NCBI GenBank assembly: GCA_028274465.1
Contig: CM051457.1
Coordinates: forward strand, 99,881,982 to 99,945,981
From: Plantago ovata
Taxonomy: Eukaryota > Streptophyta > Magnoliopsida > Lamiales > Plantaginaceae
DNA: 64,000 bases
Direction of reading: 5' to 3'
The translations under genes and the position numbers were made by a program. The notes beneath the pieces are model-generated. The model did no database searches. It was given only the letters and a program-made list of their open reading frames with translations, and was not told the DNA's origin. Positions 55,454 through 64,000 of the stretch are shown here, piece by piece; position 1 is the stretch's first letter, and the number at the start of each line of letters is the position of its first letter.

Positions 55454-56727
55454 TGATGAACGCGGATTTGTCAGGTCCAGGTTCAGTCAAATGAATTTGT
55501 TTATTAGCCAAAGGCAATCCACAACTACAACGAAAACAGTAGTGTAGTAGTAGAATGACTCGAGTGTCGTTCTCTCAGGACTATAACTAGCTTTATCTAT
55601 TTAACAAGAGAATATAAAACATCAAATAGAAAGCAATAGGGGTTTTCAAGCAGATAATGGAGGTTGGTGATAGTATGGTCCTTCTTAACATAATGGGTCG
55701 ATAATCATGCATAAATTCCTCGGTCTTGCATAGAGATCTTTGAATCAATCTTGTGTCCTGTTGCAAGTATTAAGCACTACGAAGATAATAAGGGTCTGAC
55801 TCATCAACAACTAACGTCCTAATGTGTTCCGTAATTATTCAACACTACGAAGATAATTGGTCTGATTGGTTGACAAGTGTCCAAGTGTGCATAATAATCA
55901 ATACAACATACGAGAATTTTGGTGTTCAACTGATCAACGAAATAAAGCAATGACACGGAGTATAATGCGCGATATAGCCATTAGCATGATTATCTTCCCT
56001 CGCTAAGAATTCACATACTACTACCAACGATAAATTTAGATACTCATAGGCATGCAATCAATAGCAATCATAGAAGAAAACATATTGAAAGAATATAAAA
56101 TAAGTAGATAAAAGTTGTAAGATACAAAGTTACCGAAGGTTGTCAATCTCCGGATGATTGCGATCCTACGCGCTCCAATCTGCTATGAAAAAGTATCCCC
56201 TAAGCTATGGAACTCCCAGGACAGGCCCCGGGAAGTCCCTACCTAAAACTATAGAGAGAGGTGAGAGAGTAGGCTTGGAAAGATAAGATTTTCGGAGAGA
56301 AAACTCGCAACTATATATAGGCCCGAAATTCTTCTGGGGCGGTTCGCCCGAGTGCTGGGGCGGTTCGCCCCCCAGTATTTCGCGGAATTTCCGCGTTTTT
56401 CGACGCGGATTTGGATTTCTTCACATTTTCGGACTCGGTTTCAGACTTCTAATGGCCTTCTAACCTCCAGATTCGACCCCTAGACTCCAAATTCTATCCG
56501 GAAACCTTCAGATACTCCAAATATGCTTCTGGAACACCAATTCCTTGTGGACTTCAATATAATTGCCCGTAAATCTCCGAATTTCAACCAAAACCTGTAA
56601 AATAAAATCTAAAGGGAAACGTGACACTATTCGAATAAAATGTACTAAAATATAGCTAAATTAACATAGAGGATAGCTAAAATAGGTTGAAAAGACTCGA
56701 ATGAAAGTGTAAAATACACATTCATCA
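55454..56727 (-). repeat. 3' LTR of family X copy C
   Basis: 1274 bp, TGATGAACG to ATTCATCA. It has two GGGGCGGTTCGCCC-type palindromes (56335-56373), CGCGGAA-T-TTCCGCG (56381-56395) and a TATA box (CTATATATAG, 56311-56320). Confidence 0.9.
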
Positions 56728-58277
56728 AACTCCCCAAACCGAACCTTTACTTGTCTTCAAGCAACTAAGCTAGACTCTAATACAAAAAACATGCAAGACT
56801 CAAAAATGGAGTTTCATGCCAAATAAAATGAACTAATCTACTGAATCTACCAAATAACATATGAACAAAAACCATATAAATCAAAGCATGAATATAGGTT
56901 GAAGAATACCTCGATTGACTTATACACATCCACATAAGCACTTATGTCAAGACAAGATAGTCTCTCGTAACATTCTCTACCTGGACCTAGTCAGTGACGA
57001 CGTAATGATGCATGCTAAGATACGAATGGTTGCCCCGTGCCTATGAAACTGAGGACTTACTGCTGTTCCACCATGTTAAGACTTTCCCTCAAAAGAGGTC
57101 GAACCAGTACTGGCTCTCATCAAACGAAGGAGGGTTCCCTATAAAAGATAACACTCCCCTATTCTACCCATCTCTCAAGTAAAGTCTTAAGCTATTCACC
57201 ACTTCCTGAATGGCAGGACGATGGTGGTCTAGAACAGATGACACTCAAGACAAAAAAAGATAAAAAATAGAAAAACACGAACAATACGAAAAATGGAAAA
57301 GACTCAAAACTTTGCTAAACTGCTATTTGGCTTTTCTTTTTTGGACCCTTCTTTGCTTTTTTGGGGTCTTCTCTTTTTTCTTTTTTCTTTCCAGATTCTT
57401 TTTTTCATTTTCTTTTTCTCTTTTTTCCTGGAATTTTTCTTTCTTTTTTTTCAATTTTTTTCTAGCCAGCAGTAGCATAACAAAGAGAGAAACAAAAAGA
57501 CTCACACGACTTCCCCAAACCTATTCGAAAGAATAGGTTGGAGTACAAAATTACGGAAAAGGAAAAATAAACTCACGATATGAAAAATAGAAACAAGTCT
57601 AACGATGGTGTAACCCCCTCCCCAAACCTATTCGGAAGAATAGGTTATAAACAAAGGATCACACAACCTCACACTACCTCCTTCCTAGGCATTTAGCAAT
57701 CTCAAAGCATGGTGAAGACTTGTTGCCTCTTAGGTACATAATTACTCGGGAAAACAACCATAAGACCCTAACATGCATCATCCTATTATAAAGGCCTTCG
57801 TGAACCGCAGTAGAGAAAACACCACTAAGTGATGTCGAGACTACTTAGCTCAACTAAGTGCAATACATAAATGTGACAAGCCAAGCGAGAAAAACCTCAA
57901 ACAAATTCTTAGAGATGAAGCATACGATTAATGGCATAGATAGTTGATCAATCCAATAAAAATTTCAAAAATTCGGCAATAAACTCCATATAAAACATGC
58001 AAGACTATCCTAGGATGAATGCAACCTAAAAATCTAAGAAAGCAGTAAACGTGCAAATGCAAATGGATATGCGAGGTACTATACTCAGCCTACCAATGTC
58101 AAGCTCCAAACTAATAATACTAGATCACTTAAATCCAATCCCCCCTCATGAAATTAACGCTAGTCCCTAGCAGTAAGAAAATGAGGAAATAAGATGTGAT
58201 ACTAGATGTTACCCCATGGTTTGGCCTTGGTCGGCTGAGTATGCTGCTTGAGATTTATTGGGCCTCCTTTGTGAGCG
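56728..58277 (-). other. Noncoding 3' region of copy C
   Basis: Polypurine tract at the LTR, purine-rich tract on the minus strand (57318-57467), hairpin pair AACCTATTC/GAATAGGTT (57518-57539 and 57625-57646, 107 bp apart). No gene supported; the Lys-rich frame in the purine tract is not frame-conserved with copy A. Confidence 0.7.
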
Positions 58278-59820
58278 TCATAGGTGGTCATCAGGTCTTC
58301 TGGCAGGTGTAGTAGTTCGATTTATACACCGAACAGGAGCAACTCCTCTATCAGAGTCATCATTGCCCGTATGGCCTTCATTGTCACTACTATCACGCAC
58401 ATCCTCATCAGTAGAGTTGTAGTGGCAGGTAGAATTTTCAAGAGTGGCCGCCGCTGTTATGGAATCCCCCATCCTGAAGTCCTCCAATAGGATGTGAATT
58501 GTTGAAGGGGAAAGGGCAGTGGTATCAGGACCTCCCCCTCCAACGATTTACACCACGAGAAGGTTACAGTAAGCTGCTCGGACACTCAGAAGTCTTCTAC
58601 CTTTTTCTCCAATTTCGACCACATTCTCCACTGTTGCTCCGCCCGATGTCAATATGATGTTCACTTCAAAGGTTGGCAAAGGGCGCCCCAACGAGGGACT
58701 GGGTACCCATGTCGTTACGTTTTGGAACCAAGCTAGTGCTTCGGAACCTTCTAGCAACTGCGAACTCAAGATCAAACCCGTCGCTGCTAGAATGTCCCGG
58801 TGCCTTCCTGTTCACTCGAACTCTGTAGTCCTCGTGATGGAGTGCTGACATAATAGTGGTTTCTGACCCTTCGGTGGTGCATGAATAGGCATAGGAGTCC
58901 TTACTCCATGTGTACTCTAGCTCCTCCTCTTGGTTAATCCACGACGTTGTTGCCAAACCCCTTGGCTCGAACGCACATCTAGCGAGATCACCTTCCTTGA
59001 CATGGTTCTTCACATCAATCATACGGGAATGCTCCCTTCCCTTAGTATGGTACCTACAAACAGCGATTAGCACCTCGTATGACTCAAAACAGACTCAAAG
59101 ATATGCTAGTGTAAAAACGAGACACACAAGTGATAAAATCAACAATCGAACTCCCCAAACCACAATGTCTAGCCTAGCTTCTTCATCATGCAACATATCA
59201 ACGTAACTACTACATGCAGTACATCACATCATGCTCTTACTAGACAACCAATAACCTCGATAACAAGGTTTCAATTCATACCATAGCAGCGCAAAAATTT
59301 GACTAGCATAAATCCTCAATCTCAACTAATAAGCATTCTATCGTCAAATCCACCAATATTACACCAATAAACATATCCATATACTAGAAATTAAAGATAA
59401 AGACATAATGCATAACGAGATATATCATCTAATAGCAAAATACCCAAATCAACAATTCAAACAAAATTGAACATGCAATTGATAGTAAATAACATGTCTA
59501 ATCACATAAACAACATACCCATGCATCAAACAAGCATAATTGAAGCTCAAATTAGAAATCCTCCAAATTCGAAAATTAGGGTTCTTAAAGATGATACCTC
59601 AGATCTGCAAATCTAACGAATTAGGATGAAATCTGATCGGTTAGGATGATAGATCATGTAATAGGCTTCGAATTAAGCTAAAGAACACTCAATTGGTCAA
59701 GAAACGAAGAAGTTATGAAGATTTAGAAGCAAAATCGCACTTTCGGGTTTTTTGGGAGTATGGATGAAGAAGAATGAAGAAAATAATGATTTGGGGTTGA
59801 AATCCGCGTTTTCTAAGATC
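58278..59820 (-). pseudogene. Accessory gene (ATHILA ORF-1/Transposase_32-like), copy C
   Basis: Leader (about 59815-59598, one ATG), intron 59597-59054, coding exon from 59053. The frame to 58666 carries HVKEGDLARCAFEPRGLATTS, SYAYSCTTEGSET and VPKRNDMGTQ, matching copies A and B. A stop follows FANL at the place where copy A has LDCL-stop. The C-terminal part (58487-58278, MGDSITAAATLE, acidic) lies in another frame, so there is at least one frameshift. The EFY segment is missing as in copy A. Confidence 0.55.
59054..59597 (-). other. 5'-UTR intron of the accessory gene, copy C
   Basis: Minus-strand donor GATCTGAG|GTATC and acceptor TTTGTAG|GT, 544 bp, at the same place as in copies A and B. 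Confidence 0.65.
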
Positions 59821-59829
59821 TGGGACTGT

Positions 59830-59885
59830 GGGGCGGTTCGCCCCCCAAGTGGGGCGGTTCGCCCCGTGCTCCCCAATGCGGGGAG
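59830..59885 (-). promoter_or_regulatory. Internal hairpin array of copy C
   Basis: Two GGGGCGGTTCGCCCC hairpins (59830-59844, 59851-59865) and CTCCCC/GGGGAG with AATGC loop (59869-59885). It is shorter than in A or B, and the stem-loop near the GTCTCCCC end pairs with different bases. Confidence 0.7.
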
Positions 59886-60165
59886 ACGGATCCCGATGTT
59901 AAAAAATGCGGTTTTAATCCCGAAACTAATTTTTTTCAAAAAACCACTCGAAAAATCTCACTCGAACAAAAGCATATACGACACACATAAGAACAAATTC
60001 GCATATGAGAAGCAAATAGTTCAAGAATGAAATGCATGCAGAAAAAGCAGTAAAGAAAGCGATAAAAATTCCGGGTTGCCTCCCGGATAGCGTCATTGTT
60101 TAAAGTCTTTGACTCGACTCCTGTCTGCGCCTATCTCCTCTTTTTGCGGGTACTAGGCTTCCCCT

Positions 60166-62157
60166 TCATTGATCTCCTCTCCATGCCACGAACCTGTGAA
60201 TAAGAAAGAATATAGGCTGCAAGACCACAATAGTGAGTAGTAATATCAGGCGGTTCCAGTGGATTAGGTATGGCTTGTAATACGTGTTGCTTGCCATCCC
60301 CTCAATGGTGCAAGTTCTTTGGTAGATGTCCATCACTGAGCGTAGCTTGGTCAAGAATGTTTGCCCCAAGAGTATGACATCCCCCGTCCCAGGTGCAGAT
60401 GCCGGCATAACTACGAAATTGGTGTCTATTGATGCTTCACCAATCTTGACCAACACATTTTTCACAACGCCTTCGGGTCTCATGAATGATCCATCCGCCA
60501 GTCGCACAATAGCCCTTTCCTCAGATAGTTTTCCAAGGTTACTCTTTTCAGACACATTCAAAGGAATTATGTTTGAGTAGGATCCCGTGTCTAGTGTGGC
60601 ACGGACATCTTCAAGCTCACCAATCCCTACCTTAATATCGAAACTTTTAGGGAGTGGTTCGGGATCCTCTTGCTCCTCATCACTTGTGTCAGAACCAAGG
60701 TCCTCCTCTTCTTCCTCAGCCTGTAGAAGTTCTTCCTTCATGCAACACTCGCACCTAACGACCTTCTCAGTGTTGCCTTGTTCCTTACTTGCTCTTCGGT
60801 CGATCAACTCTTGCATCTTTTGATGGGCAAGCCTAGTGCTCTCTTCCAACTTATCAAGCCTTGCCCTAGTCTTCTCAGAATCTTCCTCATAACGTTTGAG
60901 AAAACTTTGTGTGTGATCAACCATCTTTTGCAAGTTCTCCATCAGTAGAGCCGACTTCGACTTCGGTGGCTCTTTCGGAGCGGGGTTTTCACAGTGATCA
61001 TTACCATAGTTCATCCTGCTACGGTCTTGGTTAGGTCCATAAGTTTGGTTAGCCGGTGCATATCCTTGATTGTTACGGTATCCTCTTCTCCAAAATCCAC
61101 CTCGAGGATTCCTACCGCCTTGTCCGTAGCTAACTTCTTGAGTGCCAAACTCCGTAGCAAAGGCTTCTTCTTCGCCTCCTCGAGCCCAGTTGCCATCATC
61201 GTATGCCAACTCCGATCTACACATATGAGCTCCATGCCCATAGTTCTTGCATATTCGACATACTTCGTTCGAAACAGTTGTTCCGGTGGCGCTCTTGAGG
61301 ACTTGCTTCAATTCGTTGGTAAAACACTCGAATTCATCCCCATTCCCCCTGTACATAGGGGCTTCTTGAGTCGGTGGAGCTTCAGGTCCACGTCTCCTAA
61401 CCATTGCTCTTGGGTCCTTGAACTGCGAACCCTTAGCAAGCCTCTCAAAAACTGCCCAGACGGCTTCTGCGGTTTCCTCCCAAATATTGTCTCGGCATTG
61501 GAAATCCACCACTTGTTGGTTCTCGAATGTTAGTCCATTGTAGAAGTGTTGGACTAGGTCGGAGAGTTCAAAACCATGGTGAGTGCACTTGTTCGTGAGA
61601 TCTTGGAACCTCTCGAATGCGGTGTAGATGGTCTCATCATAGTCTTGCTTGAATCCAGTGATCTGCGCTTTAAGCGCGGTAGTCAGAGTGTGTGGGAAGT
61701 ATTTCTCCATGAAAGCTGAAAAAACCTTTTCCCAAGTGTCCAGCGAGCCGGCTGGTAGAGAACTCAGCCATGACTTGGCTCTGTCGCCAAGTCCCATAGC
61801 AAAAACCTTCATTCTCAACTCATCCGTTGTTATGTCAGCTCCGGGTCGTGGGAGTTGGTTGACGAAATCATCGATATCGTTCAAGTACCCCATCACATCT
61901 TCCCTTGATAAGCCATAGAACCTCGGAAGTTGTTGGAATGCGTGGTTCTTGATTTCCAGATCTCGGGTTGCGGGCGAAAGAACAATCGCCGGTCCCCTCA
62001 TACGATCCTTGGTGGGTTGTACCCATGCCTTCAGTGGTCTAGCTTCTGCCATTCCGTCGATTTCCTTGGAAAGGAGTCGCCTTCTTTGGTGGTAGACTCT
62101 ATCGATCTCAGCAATTGAATCAGCAAGCGGTATTCCTGCAGAACGTGTATGCGGCAT
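60166..62157 (-). CDS. gag-protease polyprotein of family X copy C
   Basis: The only long intact frame in the family. The minus-strand ATG at 62157 (MPHTRS) is chosen because copy A starts at the same place; an ATG at 62163 is also in frame. It encodes a Retrotrans_gag-like capsid (about residues 80-260), a CCHC knuckle CRICKNYGHGAHMC near residue 305, a coiled-coil-like region (about 420-480), an acidic stretch, and a retropepsin with intact DTGS near residue 524. A lost T near 60301 shifts frame after the protease, replacing the tail seen in copy A (about 55 residues) with a hydrophobic one. No RT or integrase follows. It would supply capsid and protease but needs polymerase from another element. 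Athila-like by gag pattern. Confidence 0.9.
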   Translation of the reverse strand: MPHTRSAGIPLADSIAEIDRVYHQRRRLLSKEIDGMAEARPLKAWVQPTKDRMRGPAIVLSPATRDLEIKNHAFQQLPRFYGLSREDVMGYLNDIDDFVNQLPRPGADITTDELRMKVFAMGLGDRAKSWLSSLPAGSLDTWEKVFSAFMEKYFPHTLTTALKAQITGFKQDYDETIYTAFERFQDLTNKCTHHGFELSDLVQHFYNGLTFENQQVVDFQCRDNIWEETAEAVWAVFERLAKGSQFKDPRAMVRRRGPEAPPTQEAPMYRGNGDEFECFTNELKQVLKSATGTTVSNEVCRICKNYGHGAHMCRSELAYDDGNWARGGEEEAFATEFGTQEVSYGQGGRNPRGGFWRRGYRNNQGYAPANQTYGPNQDRSRMNYGNDHCENPAPKEPPKSKSALLMENLQKMVDHTQSFLKRYEEDSEKTRARLDKLEESTRLAHQKMQELIDRRASKEQGNTEKVVRCECCMKEELLQAEEEEEDLGSDTSDEEQEDPEPLPKSFDIKVGIGELEDVRATLDTGSYSNIIPLNVSEKSNLGKLSEERAIVRLADGSFMRPEGVVKNVLVKIGEASIDTNFVVMPASAPGTGDVILLGQTFLTKLRSVMDIYQRTCTIEGMASNTYYKPYLIHWNRLILLLTIVVLQPIFFLIHRFVAWRGDQ

Positions 62158-62305
62158 ACACAATCTGTGACAGACTAGGTAAAGTAATTAGAAACAAACT
62201 AGGAAAGCAGTATCAGAGAGAAATTAAAAAGGAAAACTAAAACTAATAGAATTAGGAATCTAAAGCTGTAAATAAAAACAAATTAAATAGAAAAAAGGAG
62301 TATAG

Positions 62306-62323
62306 TCCCCGGCAACGGCGCCA
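62306..62323 (-). other. Primer-binding site of copy C
   Basis: Minus strand TGGCGCCGTTGCCGGGGA, three bases inside the 5' LTR. It is the unmutated form of the site in copy A. Confidence 0.9.
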
Positions 62324-62326
62324 ATT

Positions 62327-63575
62327 TGATGAACGCGGATTTGTCAGGTCCAGGTTCAGTCAAATGAATTTGTTTATTAGCCAAAGGCAATCCACAACTA
62401 CAACGAAAACAGTAGTGTAGTAGTAGAATGACTCGAGTGTCGTTCTCTCAGGACTATAACTAGCTTTATCTATTTAACAAGAGAATATAAAACAACAAAT
62501 AGAAAGCAATAGGGGTTTTCAAGCAGATAATGGAGGTTGGTGATAGTATGGTCCTTCTTAACATAATGGGTTGATAATCATGCATAAATTCCTCGGTCTT
62601 GCATAGAGATCTTTGAATCAATCTTGTGTCCTGTTGCAAGTATTAAGCACTACGAAGATAATAAGGGTCTGACTCATCAACAACTAACGTCCTAATGTGT
62701 TCCGTAATTATTCAACACTACGAAGATAATTGGTCTGATTGGTTGACAAGTGTCCAAGTGTGCATAATAATCAATACAACATACGAGAATTTTGGTGTTC
62801 AACTGATCAACGAAATAAAACAATGACACGGAGTATAATGCGCGATATAGCCATTAGCATGATTATCTTCCCTCGCTAAGAATTCACATACTACCACCAA
62901 CGATAAATTTAGCTACTCATAGGCATGCAATCAATAGCAATCATAGAAGAAAACATATTGAAAGAATATAAAATAAGTAGATAAAAGTTGTAAGATACAT
63001 ACCGAAGGTTGTCAATCCCCGGATGATTGCGATCCTACGCGCTCCAATCTGCTATGAAAAAGTATCCCCTAAGCTATGGAACTCCCAGGACAGGCCCCGG
63101 GAAGTCCCTACCTAAAACTATAGAGAGAGGTGAGAGAGTAGGCTTGGAAAGATATGATTTTCGAAGAGAAAACTCGCAACTATATATAGGCCCGAAATTC
63201 TTCTGGGGCGGTTCGCCCCCCAGTATTTCGCGGAATTTCCGCGTTTTTTGACGCGGATTTGGATTTCTTCACCTTTTCTGACTCGGTTTCAGACTTCTAA
63301 TGACCTTCTAACCTCTAGATTCGACCCCTAGACTCCAAATCCTATCCGGAAACCTTCAGATACTCCAAATATGCTTCTGGAACACCAATTCCTTGTGGAC
63401 TTCAATATAATTGCCCGTAAATCTCCGAATTTCAACCAAAACCTGTAAAATAAAATATAAAGGGAAACGTGACACTATTCTAATAAAATGTACTAAAATA
63501 TAGCTAAATTAACATAGAGGATAGCTAAAATAGGTGAAAAAGACTCGAATGAAAGTGTAAAATACACATTCATCA
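62327..63575 (-). repeat. 5' LTR of family X copy C
   Basis: 1249 bp, nearly identical to 55454-56727 but with one palindrome unit deleted (63205-63222 keeps one GGGGCGGTTCGCCCC). The TATA box is at 63180-63189. Confidence 0.9.
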
Positions 63576-64000
63576 GTAGCAGGCATGATATTGTCCATGC
63601 AACACTATGTTCTTCTAACCGTATATAGAGATATTGCAAGGTGTTGAATCTCACGAAGAACATGCGATTGCAGGTTAGTATATAATTTGTACTTCATTAT
63701 CATTTGTGTTCTGTTGTATTTAGTTTCTTAGTGTTTATGTTTATTGTTGTAGTCTGGAAGTTCAGCTGAGGAAGTTGCTAATATAAAGGAGTTTGCTGAT
63801 TGGTTGTTGCGTGTCGGAGATGGTGTGGAAGGGGGCGATAACGATGGTGAGGTTGATTTCAAATTGCCAAAGGATATACTCATTCTTGAAGCTCCGGATG
63901 ATCCTATAGCCGCAATTGTGAAATCTACATATCCATCTCTTTTGGATCATGTTGGAGATGGAACTTATTTTCAAGATAGGGCTATACTTGCGCCGACAAA
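63576..64000 (+). pseudogene. Helitron helicase (Pif1-type), part 2
   Basis: Resumes with the GTAGC duplication and continues the helicase frame: RHDIVHATLCSSNRIW, then LTKNMRLQ, a conserved Pif1/Helitron motif. An intron (63674-63752) follows, then a frame open to the window edge (EEVANIKEFADWLLRVGDG...). The end of the gene and the Helitron 3' terminus (CTRR hairpin) are outside the window. Confidence 0.9.
63674..63752 (+). other. Second intron in the Helitron helicase gene
   Basis: 79 bp, donor TTGCAG|GTTAGT, acceptor TTGTTGTAG|TC, right after the MRLQ motif. Removal keeps the frame open. Confidence 0.85.

Larger units (their letters stand above)
55454..63575 (-). mobile_element. Family X copy C, complete, TSD GTAGC
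   Basis: Antisense non-autonomous Athila-like element with both LTRs (55454-56727 and 62327-63575), perfect target duplication GTAGC (55449-55453 and 63576-63580), primer site, gag-protease, accessory gene and noncoding 3' region. It is 8.1 kb and lacks RT, RNase H and integrase. It is the best copy for defining the family's boundaries, since it inserted in recognisable coding sequence. Confidence 0.95.

Noticed and set aside
53915..64000. Host PIF1 DNA helicase gene
   Set aside because: The N-terminal part carries Helitron-specific motifs (KYLFKYVNKG, SACEAVWRLLGYPIHYR), so it is the transposon replicase and not the cellular Pif1.

Overview
This window is plant nuclear DNA, most likely from a eudicot with a repeat-rich genome. 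I see no intact host gene. Almost every base belongs to LTR retrotransposons inserted into one another, plus part of a Helitron. The plant assignment rests on Athila-like gag, Ty1/copia gag-pol with a tRNA-Met type primer site, a Sirevirus-like LTR, a plant-type Helitron helicase with introns, and a fragment of plant mitochondrial cox3 that still carries an unedited codon.

Layout. 1-1560 is a Sirevirus-like LTR. It sits in the 3' end of an Athila-like Ty3/gypsy element (family X). 1848-11965 is family X copy A (LTR, gag-protease, a 1.9 kb tandem duplication of an accessory gene, LTR). Copy A sits in copia element D (RT-RNase H 11966-13983, LTR 13998-16043). D sits in antisense copia element E (16044-18237). 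18238-19776 holds exon-like host sequence and an LTR-like promoter. A second D-type LTR (19777-21862) and its leader lead into a chimeric junction with copia element F (22828-53914). F is split by a solo LTR (27908-30612, TSD TTTTA) and, inside its 3' LTR, by a 19.5 kb antisense nest (33726-53224, TSD GCTGC). That nest contains copia element H, family X copy B and a second solo LTR (46253-49108, TSD GTATG). 53915-64000 is a Helitron helicase gene split by family X copy C (55454-63575, TSD GTAGC).

Family X is the most interesting part. Three diverged copies (A, B, C) have long LTRs and a gag-protease ORF but no reverse transcriptase, RNase H or integrase, so the family must be non-autonomous. 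In place of pol each copy carries an accessory gene with its own pyrimidine-rich, nearly ATG-free leader, a 5'-UTR intron of about 540 bp at a conserved position, and a reading frame resembling the ATHILA ORF-1/plant Transposase_32 type. Arrays of GC-rich palindromes (core GGCGANTCGCC) lie just upstream of the LTR TATA box and again upstream of the accessory leader. Their stems are preserved by paired substitutions between copies.

A second structured element is in the copia leaders: about 46-nt tandem repeats whose hairpin stem changes in step on both arms while the loop stays AGGCGGC.

No coding region looks fully functional. The gag-protease, copia pol and Helitron frames carry single-base frameshifts or stops. 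Similarity calls were made by eye from family knowledge, not from searches.
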